Source: Apricaphanius iberus (Eukaryota > Chordata > Actinopteri > Cyprinodontiformes > Aphaniidae). From it: a DNA stretch of 64,000 nt. The stretch spans positions 124,001-188,000 of the forward strand of contig JAPXFQ010002161.1 in NCBI GenBank assembly GCA_028564705.1. Reading direction: 5' to 3'. Below the pieces are notes generated by a model that did not search any database, was not told the origin of the DNA, and saw nothing but the letters and a program-made list of their open reading frames with translations. How positions within the stretch are numbered: position 1 is the first letter of the stretch; every line of letters begins with the position of its first letter. A program made the translations under genes and the position numbers. Shown one piece after another: positions 10,033-22,915 of the stretch.

Positions 10033-13000
10033 GATTCATGATTGAAATACGCTGAAGATGTCATTGGGACCCTAACATTTACATATGGAGCAGATGGATA
10101 AATTCAGTGTCGTATACATTTATTCACCCTCCAATTTTGAATCAAGAGTCATTGCAACTTCTGGGGGTTTTGAGACAATAGCAGCCTAAAATAAGTTTGC
10201 ATAATTTGTAATTTTAGGTGCTCAGATATCATGACAGCCAAGACATTCAATGTAAAAGCTTCAAATTACAGGCAACAAAGTCTGTACCTTTTATCTGGCT
10301 CCGCTGAAGTTGATGAACGACCCAAGCAAGGGCAGTAGGTTTGGTTGTACATTCGACACAACTTGATTGAATTTCAAGGTGATCTGTTCTTGCCTGGTAT
10401 TTTAAATACATTTTATAAATTAAACATTTATTTAAAGTAAAGGGGCAGAAATTATTGATTTCAGTGTGTAAACTACCCTTTATAAAAACTATAAGGTAGG
10501 ATAAAAAGCTCATTGGAAGGAGGCTGATGCCACAGGCTTTGGTTCAATAACTTAATCATTTTCTAATAATGTTGCCAATCAATGAGCTGTGCTAATGCCA
10601 TTTTATTCCTTGCATTATCAATTTATAAAAATAAACAAATGTATATATCTTATACATTCTTTTAGATTTAATTTGATAATTAATGGCATATTACTTAGGA
10701 AATTATTGGATTCTGTCACCTTTAGACTTCCGCAGTTGGAGACATGTTGGACACAAGGGTGTCAGTTTGTTTTTAAAATTGCCGGGAACATAATTATAAT
10801 CTTGAATGCGGTATGAGGATTGCTGGGGACAGTTATCAAATATTTATTTAGCCTCATTATTCATTTGTTTCATGTTTCATTACAATATCCACTGCAGTGT
10901 ATAAACAGGGTGAAATTTGCATCTTTATTAAATCAATACAAGTTAAAAGCCATAGGTTTAACTGTTTTTTTAAACCTCACCAACAAGGCTGTTGGTTGGG
11001 AAGAATTATTAAAATCCACACCGTAGCACAACGAACCATGTAGGACCTAATATGTAGCCTACTCGCACCAGCAGAATGCGCAACAATAAAACATGCTCCT
11101 TTTGCAACCCTAACACCGTTCTATGAGGAGAAACTTCAAATTTAACCTAGTTGACAGTCCTGCAACAAGGCAGCTACCTGTGGGTGATCCGCATGAAGTT
11201 GCTTCAGGTGAAAAAAAAGCCAAAATAAATGTTGCGGCCCCGTTGAGGATGTTTATGTAAATGCAAGCGGACTGGGAGTGAGACACTATTGTTATGTTTT
11301 GTTTATGAGTCCCAAAGAGGAAAATGTTATGTTGTTATGGTGGAGGAATCAGTAGGGAAGTTTTCCCAAAGTTGTGCTGATGACTTAATGCTGTCGCTAT
11401 TTATCCAGCGCTTTCAGTAATTCAGAAATGAGAAATCAAGGTAAATCCAGGGATTTTGACCAGTGTTTTGTTTGTGTACAATGATTTCTGCACAATATAA
11501 ATTTCAGCAGCAGTATTGAAATAACAAAAGACTTATTATTCACTGCACTATAGTTTACTTTTACTAATGGATGAAGTTATTTTCCCTTTTGATTTTTTTT
11601 CTAACTTTTTTAATCAATTTGTTTAAAGGCTGTAAAACCCCTCACCAAACACTTTTTTGCACTTTTCCCAGACATACATTAACATTTACTCACATTTCTC
11701 ACTAGTTTTGATACTGAAACCTTAGTAGATTTAAAACATAAAAGTATGCGTCTTTCTACACTGAAGGTCTCGGAACAGGTGTTGTGTCCTTGGGAGGAAC
11801 ATAACTATGGGTATTCGATTGTGCTGCCTTTTTTTGTCTGGATGAGAATATTATTATAACCAGACATGATAAATTTGACAAGCGCAGGAGACATGACAGG
11901 AGGAGATTCACAACTGCATCCAACCATTTAGGACGCAGAACACAATGCGCATTGTGCGCAGTAAAGAAAGCCTTTAAATTGTGCTATTAAAAAAATCCAC
12001 CTAACGGTAAAGGGTGGACTGCGTTATAGCAAGGGAATTGTATAGGCTAAATGCATTTTTTCCATCTTGAAACAGGTACCAGTGACATTGCAGGACTCCG
12101 CCCTGTGGCTGACTACCAGTCTTTTAAAACATGACATCTACTGCAGATAATGCTGTAGCCTAGTACATGTATATGTATATGAGCAGAAAGAAACATGACT
12201 GCATGTGAAAGTGGAGTGAATTAAATAATATTTTGTTCAGATACTGATGCAGAAACTTTGCTGGGAGCACAAGTGGCTGTTAGATCAGTGCTGGTAACGA
12301 ATTTCTGCATCAGGTTAGGTGTGGACAAACCCGTCAATCATAAATATTGCTGGGGACATGTCCCCGGCGTCCCCGGTTAAAATTACGCCGATGGTTGGAC
12401 ATGATGTTTGCTGTTGTTTAATCAATTCTAACAAATCATATAAATTTGCATGTTTTAGATAAGTTATAAAAAATGTATTTGTGTTTGAAGTAATTTTGTC
12501 ACGGTCCACCTATTTTACAGGGATGCTCTGGGATGAAATAATACCTGTTCTTGAAGCTTTAGTATCATATAGGGGCATTAGTAATTCTGATAAATGATTG
12601 GTTTGTCTGATCTCATTGACTTGCAACATCTGGGAGACCTGCAGCATACCTCCACGTTGTTTCACTTTTGCCCTGAAGAAAAATGAATCTGATCCCTTTT
12701 GTTGTGTCCTAGTATGTGTGAGGGCTGTTTGGTGGTCCTTTGTACCTGATGGTTCCTGCTTTCCTTGAAAAAGTTGCCAGGCAACTCGAAACGGATACCC
12801 TCCAAGCTCTCTTGTCATGGAAATAGAACCCTGAGTCAAGATCCCAGGCATCCAACCACACCTTCATATTATTTATTCATTCTCACTCTGGTGCGCAGCC
12901 AGGGATGCCTGAGGGAGGATATCTACAAGAATGCATGTTGGGAAATCGAAATGCCTCAGGAGGACTGGAGCAACTTGTAGAAACGTGGCTGTGTGAGCAA

Positions 13001-13665
13001 AAACACATTCGTTTCTATGATAATGAACACACAAGGAGATACTTGTAAGGTGTTCAGTCTAATTCAGTCTTTAAAAAGGTATTTATACCCCTTAAAATGT
13101 TTCATTTTATAATTACAAACTTCTCTGTATTCTATTGGATTTTTATTTGACAGATAAGCGCAAGTGGGAGCATAATTGTGATGTAGATCGAAAATGCTGC
13201 ATTATTTCTAAGAGGTTTGTTTTTATATAAATACAACTCTTAAAGTGTGGCATGCATTTATCTTCAGGACTTCTGACTTCTTCATATTTTGCATATTTAG
13301 TTTTTCCCTATTCTTCTTTGCAGAATTGCCCAGTCTCAGTCAAACTGGATGGAGAGCATATATACACACAATTTTTGAAGTCTTGGCGTTGATTTTGAAT
13401 TTGGTTTAGGTCTGGATTTGACTGGATTTTTCCAACACATTAATATACTTTGAGCTCTGGCTCTTTGTCTAGGATTGGTTACCTTCTGGAAGATGAAGGG
13501 TTTTTTATTTTATTTTTTTCAGATTCCCTTTTAACTCGGTCTGTCTTTACAACATCTCAGACCAACTTTCCCTTTCCAGCTGGAGAAAAATATTCCCTAA
13601 GAATTATGCTGCTGCAAACACATTTCACTGAGGGGATGGTATAAGCAGGGTGATGTTCAGTGTAA
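10033..13665 (+). other. dock9 intron 1, no gene supported
   Basis: This is AT-rich intron sequence. A GGGGACATGTCCCC palindrome lies at 12352-12365, inside a stretch that reads like a dispersed fish repeat (CCCCGGTTAAAATTACGCC). An open frame at 12510-12851 on the minus strand has no recognisable domain. Nothing else is supported. Confidence 0.55.
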
Positions 13666-14756
13666 TGCCCCACTTCTACTGGGGCCAGTATGGTACAGTA
13701 TGGAATGGGTCAGTACGGCCTGGAACGGGTAGGTTGTGTTTCGATTATCTTAAAAGAACTGTAGTGGGTGAGGACAGTGGCGTGCTTAGTTTAACAAAAG
13801 CTCCAGCAAAATGCATCTTTCTTCTGTGGTTGAAGATTACATTTTGGGAAACAGAGATTTTTTTTAACCAATGTACTACTTAGGCTTCCATAGCTCAGAG
13901 TGATGTCAATCTAGCCATCTTGTTTTACAAGGATACTTTTGCAGCTTGTTTTTAGACATTAAATTCAAGTCAGCTCCAGGACAGGGTTATTGCAATAAAA
14001 GCAGGTTTTGAAAATATTTTTTATGACTTGTAATTTCTTCTTACGAAAAAAAAATCAGGTATGACACAAAAAATAGAGGAAATACTGCATTGAAAAATCT
14101 CAAAATAAAAGTACTGTTCTGCCATTAAAATTTTGTTTTTGGTTTCATCTATTGAAATACAAAACCTAAAACAAACCTAAAACAGTTTTAACATAAAATA
14201 TAATTTACAAAAATCTAGAAAAAGTATTTTTTCTGAAAAAAGGAATAATATCTGTGAACCTCAACCTACTGTGAAAAAGACTTTAAGCACTGCAATAGTG
14301 GGACGCGAACCTGGGCCCACCGAACAGTAGTCCCCAACGCTGACATTTCAGCCAACAAAACAACATGATGAAATATGTGGATTAAATAAAAAATACTTAC
14401 AAGATCCCCACATTGTATAAGACTTATATAATTCGCGACTCAAACTGATTTCTTTTTAATCTTAGCCTGCTTGCAGTTAACTGCAGTGTGCTGCTTATTT
14501 GCAACTTTATACTATAGCTTACTCTGAGACATAGAATCAACTCCAGACCAATCAGTGGCTACTGCTGCTGCATAGGAGGGATATCATATTACCAGACCAA
14601 TCAGTCCATAGGAGGGCGTTTCGGGTTGCTTCGGCATGCTTGTAATCAAGGCAGAGGTAGTCTGAAAAAACGCGTCGGTTCGGAACGCACACAGGTAACG
14701 GAAACACGTCAAAGCGTCCCGTTCTGTACCTTACTGGCACTAGTGGAAATGGGGCA
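13666..14756. mobile_element. Non-autonomous DNA element with degenerate inverted ends
   Basis: The left end TGCCCCACTTCTACTGGGGC at 13666 and the reverse complement of the right end ending at 14756 (TGCCCCATTTCCACTAGTGC) match over about 35-40 bases with scattered differences, including GCCAGTA.GGTACAG. No transposase is visible. A near-repeat of AGACCAATCAGT ... CATAGGAGGG occurs near 14545-14620. No clean target duplication was found, so the boundaries are approximate. Confidence 0.65.
14297..14362 (-). other. tRNA-like pol III A and B boxes (degenerate SINE or tRNA relic)
   Basis: On the minus strand TGGCTGAAATG (14354-14344) fits the A-box consensus, and GGTTCGCGTCC (14311-14301) matches the B box except for one base, with 32 bases between them. 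The flanking bases do not form a tRNA acceptor stem, so this is not a working tRNA gene. It may be the head of a tRNA-derived SINE. Confidence 0.35.
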
Positions 14757-15099
14757 GAAGTTTTATGCCACACATAGCATCTTGCAAGACAAAAGTGTCA
14801 TCTTACCAGAGTACCTTCGTCTACATTTGTACTTTCATTCCTTTTGGTTCTCCAGAAGAGACCTATTATAGCTTTCTTTTACCAATGAATTTTGTCTTGT
14901 CATTCTGCTATAAAGACCAGATTTATGCAGCAGACTAGTAACACTTGTCCTGTCCATTCTCCCACCTTTGCTGTGGATCTTTAAAGCTCCTCCATTGTCA
15001 CAGTACCAGAGATTCTATTCTGCCCTGTTACGTTGAATAATGATTTCCTTCAAAGTTACTCCTTCCAGGTAGTATAGGTGGATATCAATGTCTTTGTTA

Positions 15100-15400
15100 G
15101 TTTGTTGTTCCATACTTCTCTCTTTGGAGCTTAATGAGTTGTTCAAAGCTTTTGATATTGTGTCACAACGTAACGGTGTCTAAACTACTCCACAGCTTTA
15201 TCCCTGACCGGTCTGTTGTGTTCTTGGGTCTTCATGATGTTGTTTGTTTACTAGGTTTTCTAACAAACCTCTGAGGTCTTGACAAGAACAATTTCACTTT
15301 CTACTGAGTTAAAATACCGAGATAAAGTTTGTTTACCCTTTATGTGGCTCCAAATAGGCCCATTCTTGAAAATTTATTCTGTTGCGTTGAATTCATCATT
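15100..15400. repeat. Dispersed teleost repeat fragment
   Basis: The phrases CTCCACAGCTTTATCCCTGA, TCTTCATGATGTTGTTTGTT and AACAAACCTCTGAGG belong to a repeat I recognise from many fish genomes, derived from a DNA transposon. The recognition is from memory, and the boundaries are approximate. Confidence 0.5.
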
Positions 15401-15562
15401 GGGTTTTAGTATTTGCTGAAACTTCTTAGCTTGACTAAGAATGTAACTTCACACAAAGCTGCAGTCCACGCAGCTTGTAATTAATTCCTCCATGAAACAT
15501 GTGAATGCCACAGCAGGACTGGAAAGATCTGTTTTACGCCCATAAAGGAGTGATTGTTTCTG

Positions 15563-15602
15563 TCTGAACGATGATGTTTCAGCAGAAACATCATCGTTCA
15601 GA
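15563..15602. repeat. Perfect 18-bp inverted repeat with 4-nt loop
   Basis: TCTGAACGATGATGTTTC (15563-15580) is followed by AGCA and then its exact complement (15585-15602). It could form a hairpin or cruciform. Confidence 0.95.
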
Positions 15603-17094
15603 TCACGATGATGTTATAGCTTGAATTGTTGCATAAGCTTTAATGTACACTAATAATCTTCTATGTGAAGTATTCACACAGCACGAGTGCATTTTGACCA
15701 TTTCCCAACAGTTTGTGGATTTTTGTGAAGGCACTTGCGGGTCAGAGCCTCATTGTTTATTGTTGGAGTGGAGAGCAGAGAGATGTGTAACAGGCCTGAT
15801 CCCTGAGTCACACCATCCCTCTGCTTTTTCACATATCGGGCATGCTAAGAGCTCTATTAACACCATAATCGCTCTCATCAGCTTTGAATTATTATTTTTT
15901 TTCTTACTGGAGAGGCACTTTGGTAACTTTACAGAGGATGAACGCATCCAATGTTGTGTGTATAAATCACTTCCTTGACACTTTTCAAGCATCAGCACCG
16001 TTACTGCCATGAGTTTATTGACTGATATGTAGTATGACAAATCTAAAGCGGTTGTTTAATGTGTAAACTGAAGTGCATAAAATAACTGGTGGGGCTCTTA
16101 CATAATTGTAATCAATATTTTGAACTGCCTCCCTGCCTGACAGTAGTATCGTAAAACCTCTGTGGCTGAGCAGAGGGAGCTCCACACCAGATGGGTGTCA
16201 TTATGAGAGAGTGATGCAATTAGCTGTTTGTCGCCATAACTTGCATAACTTGTCTGCTTTGTAAGCACAGACGACAGTGTGTTTCTCCTGAATTCTGTGA
16301 GAACGAGGCTATTTTATTTCTGTTTGAGGGATGAATACTTGTTAAAATTCACATAGGAGTCTGATTTTTGCCACAACTAGGTTGCAAATAGAGTTGCAAC
16401 AATAATATCATAGAAGGTCTGACTTGGTACATCAACTAATAGCACGATAGAACTCACATTTGTACAAATAAAACTAGAAATGTCCTGATAACAGCTTTTT
16501 GTGACATATATAGATTCAAATAATGTAGGACTAAGCATTTGGCAATACTAGATTTCAATCCGATGGCAAGTTAAATAAAATTAAAATTAGTCTAAAAAAA
16601 ACCCATAGCCTTAACTCTTTCAGGTTCCTTCATTTTGTGCTCCACAACATGTCAATGTTTTTAAGAATGCCGTTATAAATGCAAACATTTGTATTTAGCT
16701 AATTAATTAGTTTTTATTTTTATATGCAAAACCCTTATAAAGTAGTTTTACTAATCCATGCAGGCAACTTGCTAGATTGATAATGCATTACAAATATCTT
16801 CAGCCAGTGGAAACCCTCCCCCGAGAAACTTTTAAAGGTATTTTAACATTAGGAAATTAAAAAAAAAATCTATATTGGAAGTCAAATTACAATGGTAGTG
16901 TATTCAAAATTTCATTTTGAATGAGAGTCAATTGCCAAAAAAAATACCAAAGAGACACAGATTTCCCCATTTTAGATTAAAATCGACTAAGAGAATTCCG
17001 TGCCATTTGCATTTGAACAGCTGAATTCTTTGCAAAAATAAAAAAGGTCAGTTTATACAACATTTACACCAGGGGTATGGATTAAATGCAATGA

Positions 17095-17117
17095 ATCCAT
17101 CCATCCATCCATCCATC
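17095..17117. repeat. (ATCC)n microsatellite at the LINE 3' end
   Basis: About five to six ATCC units lie directly beside the 3' end of the minus-strand LINE, where LINE tails often carry simple repeats. Confidence 0.9.
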
Positions 17118-17118
17118 A

Positions 17119-19280
17119 CAAAAGCAAGGCAATGCAGTTTTATTTGTATAGCACACTTTCAACACAAGGTAATTCAAGGGGCTTTACATGATTCGGTGGT
17201 AAAGAAACCAAACAGGATAAAATCATAGAAAGTACAAACAGCAAAAATAGATGAGTAAGACAAAAAAAGCATGAAGGTATGAAAATTAAAATAGCAATTA
17301 AGTATAAAACATGAGAATTAATAAAAGAAAGAATGTCAAGGTGCTTTACATGATTGCAACAGTTAAAAACAGTAATTTAGGAAAAGCATAAAAAGAAAAT
17401 TTATGTAAAAAAATATTAGAATATAACTCAAAGGCAGCCTTAAAAAGTAGATTTTTAATCTTTTATTTAAAAAAGTAACGATTCATTAGCTTTGCAGTCG
17501 TCTGGAAGTCTGTTCCAGATTTGTGGGGCATAGAAGCTGAAAGCTGCTTCTCCATGTTTGGTTCTAATTCTAGGGATGTTTAGGAATGTCTAGTATTTTA
17601 AGGTCTATTCTCTGAGCTACAGGGAGCCAGTGTAAGGACTTTAGAACTCGGTTGATGTGCTCTACTTTCTTGGTTCTAGTGAGGATACTACCAACAGCTT
17701 TCTCGACCAGCTGCAGCGGTCTAATTTATTTTTTTAGGTTGACCTGTGAGGACGCTATTGCATTAATCAATCCGACTTAAGCTGAACGCATGGATGAGTT
17801 TTTCAAGGTCCTTTTGTGAAATTAGTTCTTTAATCCTAGAAATAGTTTATAGGTGATAGAAGGCTGACCTTGTTATTGCCTTAATGGGACCCTGGAGGTT
17901 CAGATCTGAGTCCATTATTACACCTTGATTTTGCGCCTGATCAGTAGTTTCTAGCTGAATTAACTGAAGCCGTGTGTTGACTCTTGATCGTTCCTCTTTA
18001 GGTCCAAAAATAACTACTTCAGTTTTGTTTCTGTTCAGATGGAGAAAGTTATGGGACATCCAGCTATTGATTTGTTCAATGCATTTATTTAGTGCCTGGA
18101 TCTGTACATAGTCACCTGGTGACATTGTAATGTACAGCTGAGTATCATCTACATAGTTATGGTAGTTAATCTTACTGGTTGTCATAATCTGGGTTTGTGG
18201 GAGCATATAGAGATTAAATAGAACAGGCCCAAGAATGGAGCATTGGGGAACTGTACATGTGATTTCTGTTAGCTTTGATGAAAAGCTTCCTACTGAAACA
18301 CAGAAATCCCTGTTCTTCAGGTAGGACTCAAACGAGCCAAGTACTGTACCAGAGAGTCCGACCCAGCTCTCCAGTCATTCCAATAGTATTTTATGATCAA
18401 CAGTGTCAAATGCTGCACTAAGGTCCAACAGAACCAGCACTGTGGTTCTACCAGTCTGTAGTTATGCGAATATCATTAAAAACTTTGACGAGGGCAGTCT
18501 CAGTGCTGTGATGAGCAAGGAAACCAGACCGATAAGTATCAAAGTGGTTGGTCATTGTTAGGAAACATTTCAACTGTTGAAACACAGCTTTTTCAATAAT
18601 CTTACTGATGAATGGAAGATTAGGGATAGGCCAGTAGTTCTGCATCAGTGTGTTGTCCAGGTTGTTCTTCTTCAGTAGTGTCGTAATAACTGCTGTTTTC
18701 AAGGCCTGGCGGAAGACACCTGATAGGAGGGATGAATTAACTATTTGAATCAGATCTGACTTAATGACGGGGTTAACTTCTTTTTTTTTTTTAGAAAAGC
18801 TGTAGGTAAGACACAGAGGCAGCAAGAGGAGGACCTTAATTGCTTAATGATTTCTTCAAGGTTTATTGCTTTAACTCATGGAATACAGACATGTTCGGGA
18901 TGACATTGGTAGTGGGTTCTGTACTGAAGTATAGACTGAACATCTGATTATTAGAATCTTTTTAGTAATAAAAGCTGGCAAATTAATTGCAGACCCTTGT
19001 TGAGCTACTGTCATCGGAGGATTAGTTAGTCCCTCAACTGTTGCAAACAAAATCTGCACATTATTAATATTTCTGTTAATGATTTCAGAAAAGAACGAAT
19101 CCCTTTCATCTTTCAAAGTTAAATCGTATCTCTTAAGCCTGTTTTTGTAGATCTCATAGTGAACCTGGAGTTTAGTTTTCCGCCAAAGGTCATAGAGGAG
19201 TTGGTGCCTATCTCCAGTGGTCATTGGGTGAAAGGAGGAGTACACCCTGGTCAGCAGCTGTTCACATTGTACCAAGTAAT
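17119..19280 (-). mobile_element. 5'-truncated CR1/L2-group LINE
   Basis: Read on the minus strand, the element runs from the endonuclease-RT linker (about 19275) through the reverse transcriptase to a 3' end at about 17119. That 3' end carries the ACAAATAAAA...TTGCCTT type tail shared with the copies at 23231-23285 and 43240-43302. The 5' endonuclease part is missing. Confidence 0.85.
17847..19275 (-). pseudogene. Fragmented LINE reverse transcriptase
   Basis: Three pieces on the minus strand together give a non-LTR polymerase. Codons at 19275-18871 hold the linker (LLYDLWRKTKLQVHYEIYK, SFFSEIINRN). Those at 18825-18448 hold the fingers (NYWPIPNLPFISKIIEKAVF, HSTETALVKVFNDI). Those at 18206-17847 hold the palm, with YVDDTQLYI as the catalytic YADD motif, followed by [14 protein letters not shown] and [24 protein letters not shown]. 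Frameshifts and stops separate the pieces, so it cannot make a full protein. The motif set fits the CR1/L2 group. Confidence 0.85.
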
Positions 19281-22200
19281 ATTTGTGAAAAAAATATTTA
19301 ATTATTAATTCGTTACTCTAACATAAATTATCTATTATTGGTAAATCCTTTACTACCTAAAATAATCGCAAAGCACCAATTTTTATTTCGTTTTTACATT
19401 TTCATTAGCGCTTTGTGCCAATAAGTTTCCAACTCTTACCCTTGCTCTGTGTTGTTTCGTAGATGCTAATTATTGCCTTTCCAACAGGCTGCTAAAAAAA
19501 ATCATTGACAGCAAACTTTAGAAAGCGGGGATGTTAATGCAAAGCCATTTTTCTGTAATTTGTTCTGGCTTCCTGTTGTCTTGCTTATGTAGTAAGACTG
19601 AGCTTCATTGTCAGTCCACATGAATTGCAGACATAGTTTGTAGAACAAAGTTTCCTCTTTTAAAACACCTGTCGTGCTTCCCCTGGTTCATTTTTAAACC
19701 TCTACTGATATAAAAAGACAACCCTAGCAGATTATTATATTTGGTGTCTTACTTGTTCCCTGACTGGAAAAATATGTTTCCAACTAGGTGGTCAGAGGTC
19801 CAGTATGCCAAACTAAAACCGTCAAACTGTCCTGTATACCACTGTAGTTTCCATCTATTTTTTTATTTATTCATTTATTTATTCAGAAATCCCAGGCAGT
19901 GTGCAATTTTGTCAGTTGGAGGGATTTTGTCTTGTCCTGAGTGCACTAAACCTTTGTTTATCCATTTGTCCATTTTTGTTTGGTAAAGTTGTAAACCTAT
20001 TGTTAGGCAAGTCATTGTGCATGAAGTTAATAATTCATTTATTATTAAACATACCCAGTTGAAAGTTAAAAGGAAATACCACTTGTTTTTAATATGTTTT
20101 GGAGCAGGCGCTGGGTGTTCCTTACTGTAGGTCTCAGAATGGATCCGTCAGAAGATTATGCTTGAGTGTGTGAGACCTAAGCAGCTTGACCTCCCTGCTT
20201 ATTCCCAGCTCTGTCTGCCTGTCACTTTAAGACCCTGTGTGTGTTAGGGCAATAGTGTGCACAAGCTGTGTTGTTGCTGTGCTTGTTGCAGGGTACTCAG
20301 CAAATCTAAGTCATAAAACTGGGCTGAGATGGGGGAGCAGGAGGGTTAACAATACCTGAGACTACTTTAGTAGTCAATGCACCCATCAAGAGATTCCGGT
20401 GTACCATTTGGTAATAGATTAAACAAAACTCAGCTGAACTTTCAGTGTTAATTTGGCGTGAATAAGCCTTGCTGTAACACAGCAACACATTGACCTACAT
20501 GTACTCTCAACTACAGTAATGCAGCCTAATTTAGCATTAAACTCAGCCCTTGTGGAGCTCACAGTCACTGTTGACACTTGTGCTCTTTCACTCACATAAA
20601 ATAGTGTAATTAGAGCAATATAATTAGTATTTTAGTTGCAGCATTAACTGTAGTTTTATTTATAAAGAAAAGACAATAAATTAGAAATGCTCCGATCAAG
20701 CTTTTTGGGTTGCAACCTTTCAAATAAACTTAAATAAATACCGATGCGAACATTTTCCATTTGAAAACTATTATATTTATATATTAACTGTAATTTTTAG
20801 CATTATACTTTCCCTTTTTAAGATTTCTTATTTTTAAGTTTCGATCACTCTTAAATCCTTCTGTGTTTAAGCCAGAAATTGCTTTTAGTACTTCATTAGT
20901 CTTTTTTCCCAGCGAACAGATAATACAACATTGAATATAATTTGTTATGCATTGGAAATGTAAATATGAAGCCTCTGAAAGTGAGCTTTAAAACACACAT
21001 GTCAAGACATCTGTCTAATACGGGCATGTCTGAAGGCATACCATGATGGATTTTTCCTGCCTGGAAAGACCCGGCCGACAGCGGCCATGTTGCTTCAGTT
21101 GTGCCTGAGTCACCGGGTGCGTGGTTTGTAGGGGGCATGGTTTGTAGCGGCTCAGGCTGCAGCTAGACCCATGCCTAAAACCCCGGCCCTTCAATTTAAT
21201 ATAGTAAGTATACAAAATAAAAGAGAAGTACAAAAAGAAGCGACACAAAGAGCTGCTGCAAAATAAAAGTCTCCCAAAATGGGAAGGCAAAATAAAAGTT
21301 TCACATTTAAAAAGACAAATAAATAAATGTTATATAGATAAATAATATATGAACATATAAAATAAAAAAATAAATATGAACTTTTATTTCATACATTTCT
21401 GTGTTTATTTTGTGCAGCCGTTATTAATTTCTGTTTTTCTTTATTGTGGTATATTTTGCATAATATTTATTGATTTTGGTATTTATTTAGGTATATTTTG
21501 TAGAATATTTATTTATTTTGTTATTTATTTTGGTAGTTATTTATTTAATTATAAATAAAATGCCATTACATACGCTTGGTCCACTGATTGCTATCTAAAT
21601 CTGTTTTCTTGCTTTGCAGTTATAACAGGACAGCTTGAGAATTCCTGATTTGATCAAATTAATTTGAGGATAATATGAAGAACTTGGTGAAAAACTGAAC
21701 TGATGGTTTCCTTTGTCTTAACCAGAGAGACCCAGTTCGTTGTGCAACAACCAAGCCAACTCAAATGATTCAACGGCAAGACAGACGGATTCTGTTCCAA
21801 AGTAAATGAAAACGGATTTTATCCCCTGGAAAAGGTTAAATACATGTTGAAATAAGTGTTAAACGTTTCCTCTGAGTCATGGATGAAACCCAGGATATAA
21901 CATGTGGTCCCTTTGCTTGACAATTTTCTTCAACAGAATGTGGGAAATGGGGAGGCTTTTAACCTCTTTTAGACGTCAGTGTAATCTGTTATCAACTTCC
22001 TTCTTAGCAGTCTGCATTTTTGCAGAAAAAAGGTTCCATTATCTGGATATTTCTTTAAATTTGACCATGCATGTCTAGTTCCCACTATTACACTGCTAAA
22101 TTTTTACAGTCATATCATCCTGCTGAAGCAGGAAGTGCCCTTGACTTTCTGTCCTCCATCTTCTGATGGTTTCGTCGGTTGAGGTTGGGTCAGATGCAGA

Positions 22201-22584
22201 TCTTCTCTGTGATAGAAACATTTTTGGCAATGCCTGTATTTGGGCTAAACATTAAGTGTTAGGCAGGGGCCCGAGTTATAAACCTCCCACTGTGTCTGTA
22301 AGTGTTCTGCCTAATAGAGCAGAGTTGTTTTGGAGTACAGAAGAGGTTACCATAACAGAGAGGGCGATCTACTGGGAGTCTAATCTGTGGGTGTTTTCCT
22401 TTTAGCAAGTGTTCGATAGAGGTCTGGGACTTTACACTCACCTGCTGAGGGAGTATAAACCCCTCTTCACCTTACGGGAATTGATGTTCTCAACAGTTCC
22501 TCCTTAAAGGACTTGTTCAGAACTTTTGAAGTTAGTTTCTGTTAAAAGGCCATAAGTAGTTAATAACCTACCAGGGGTGGATTG
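19281..22584 (+). other. dock9 intron 1, no gene supported
   Basis: This is AT-rich sequence with no convincing open frame. About 21290-21560 is strongly biased to AT with many TTTATT/AATAAA runs. About 21010-21190 is locally GC-richer, with no recognised function. Confidence 0.55.
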
Positions 22585-22592
22585 CTCTTTTA

Positions 22593-22907
22593 GGGTGCAT
22601 TTACACCAGCCCTGTTTAGTCCAATATTTAACCAGGATATCCTGCACAATAGTCCACTTCCTGCTTTTGGTGTGACCCCAGTACGCTTGCCATTCACACA
22701 ATCGAATCTCGTAATCGAATCTCAGCAGAGTTTGTTTCAATCGAACCAAAAGCTATGTTTTAAGGCGGACTACAGTTTGTTTGTTTGGTCCAAATCAGAG
22801 TTCGATTGCCCATTCACACCTCCCCAAATGAACTGGACTTTCTGGGCAAAAAAACTAGAGTTCGATTCAAGTTTACTAATCAGGGCTGGTGTGAATGCAC
22901 CGTTAGA
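22593..22907. mobile_element. hAT-type MITE with GTGCATTCACACC-type ends
   Basis: The left end GGGTGCATTTACACCAGCCC and the right end GGGCTGGTGTGAATGCACC are inverted copies. Flanks GCTCTTTT (22585-22592) and GCTCTTTG (22908-22915) match at seven of eight bases. There is no coding capacity. The end sequences are typical of a very common fish MITE family. Confidence 0.78.
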
Positions 22908-22915
22908 GCTCTTTG

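Larger units (their letters stand above)
14757..17094 (+). other. dock9 intron 1 with repeat fragments
   Basis: No gene is supported. It contains a dispersed-repeat fragment near 15100-15400, a perfect hairpin at 15563-15602, and a more complex, less AT-biased stretch at about 15830-16300 that could be a conserved element. Confidence 0.5.

Noticed and set aside
9589..10064. Overlapping open frames in the right arm
   Set aside because: These are artefacts of the inverted minisatellite, with no domain or splice signal.
14297..14362. Functional tRNA gene
   Set aside because: A and B boxes are present, but the acceptor stem does not pair.
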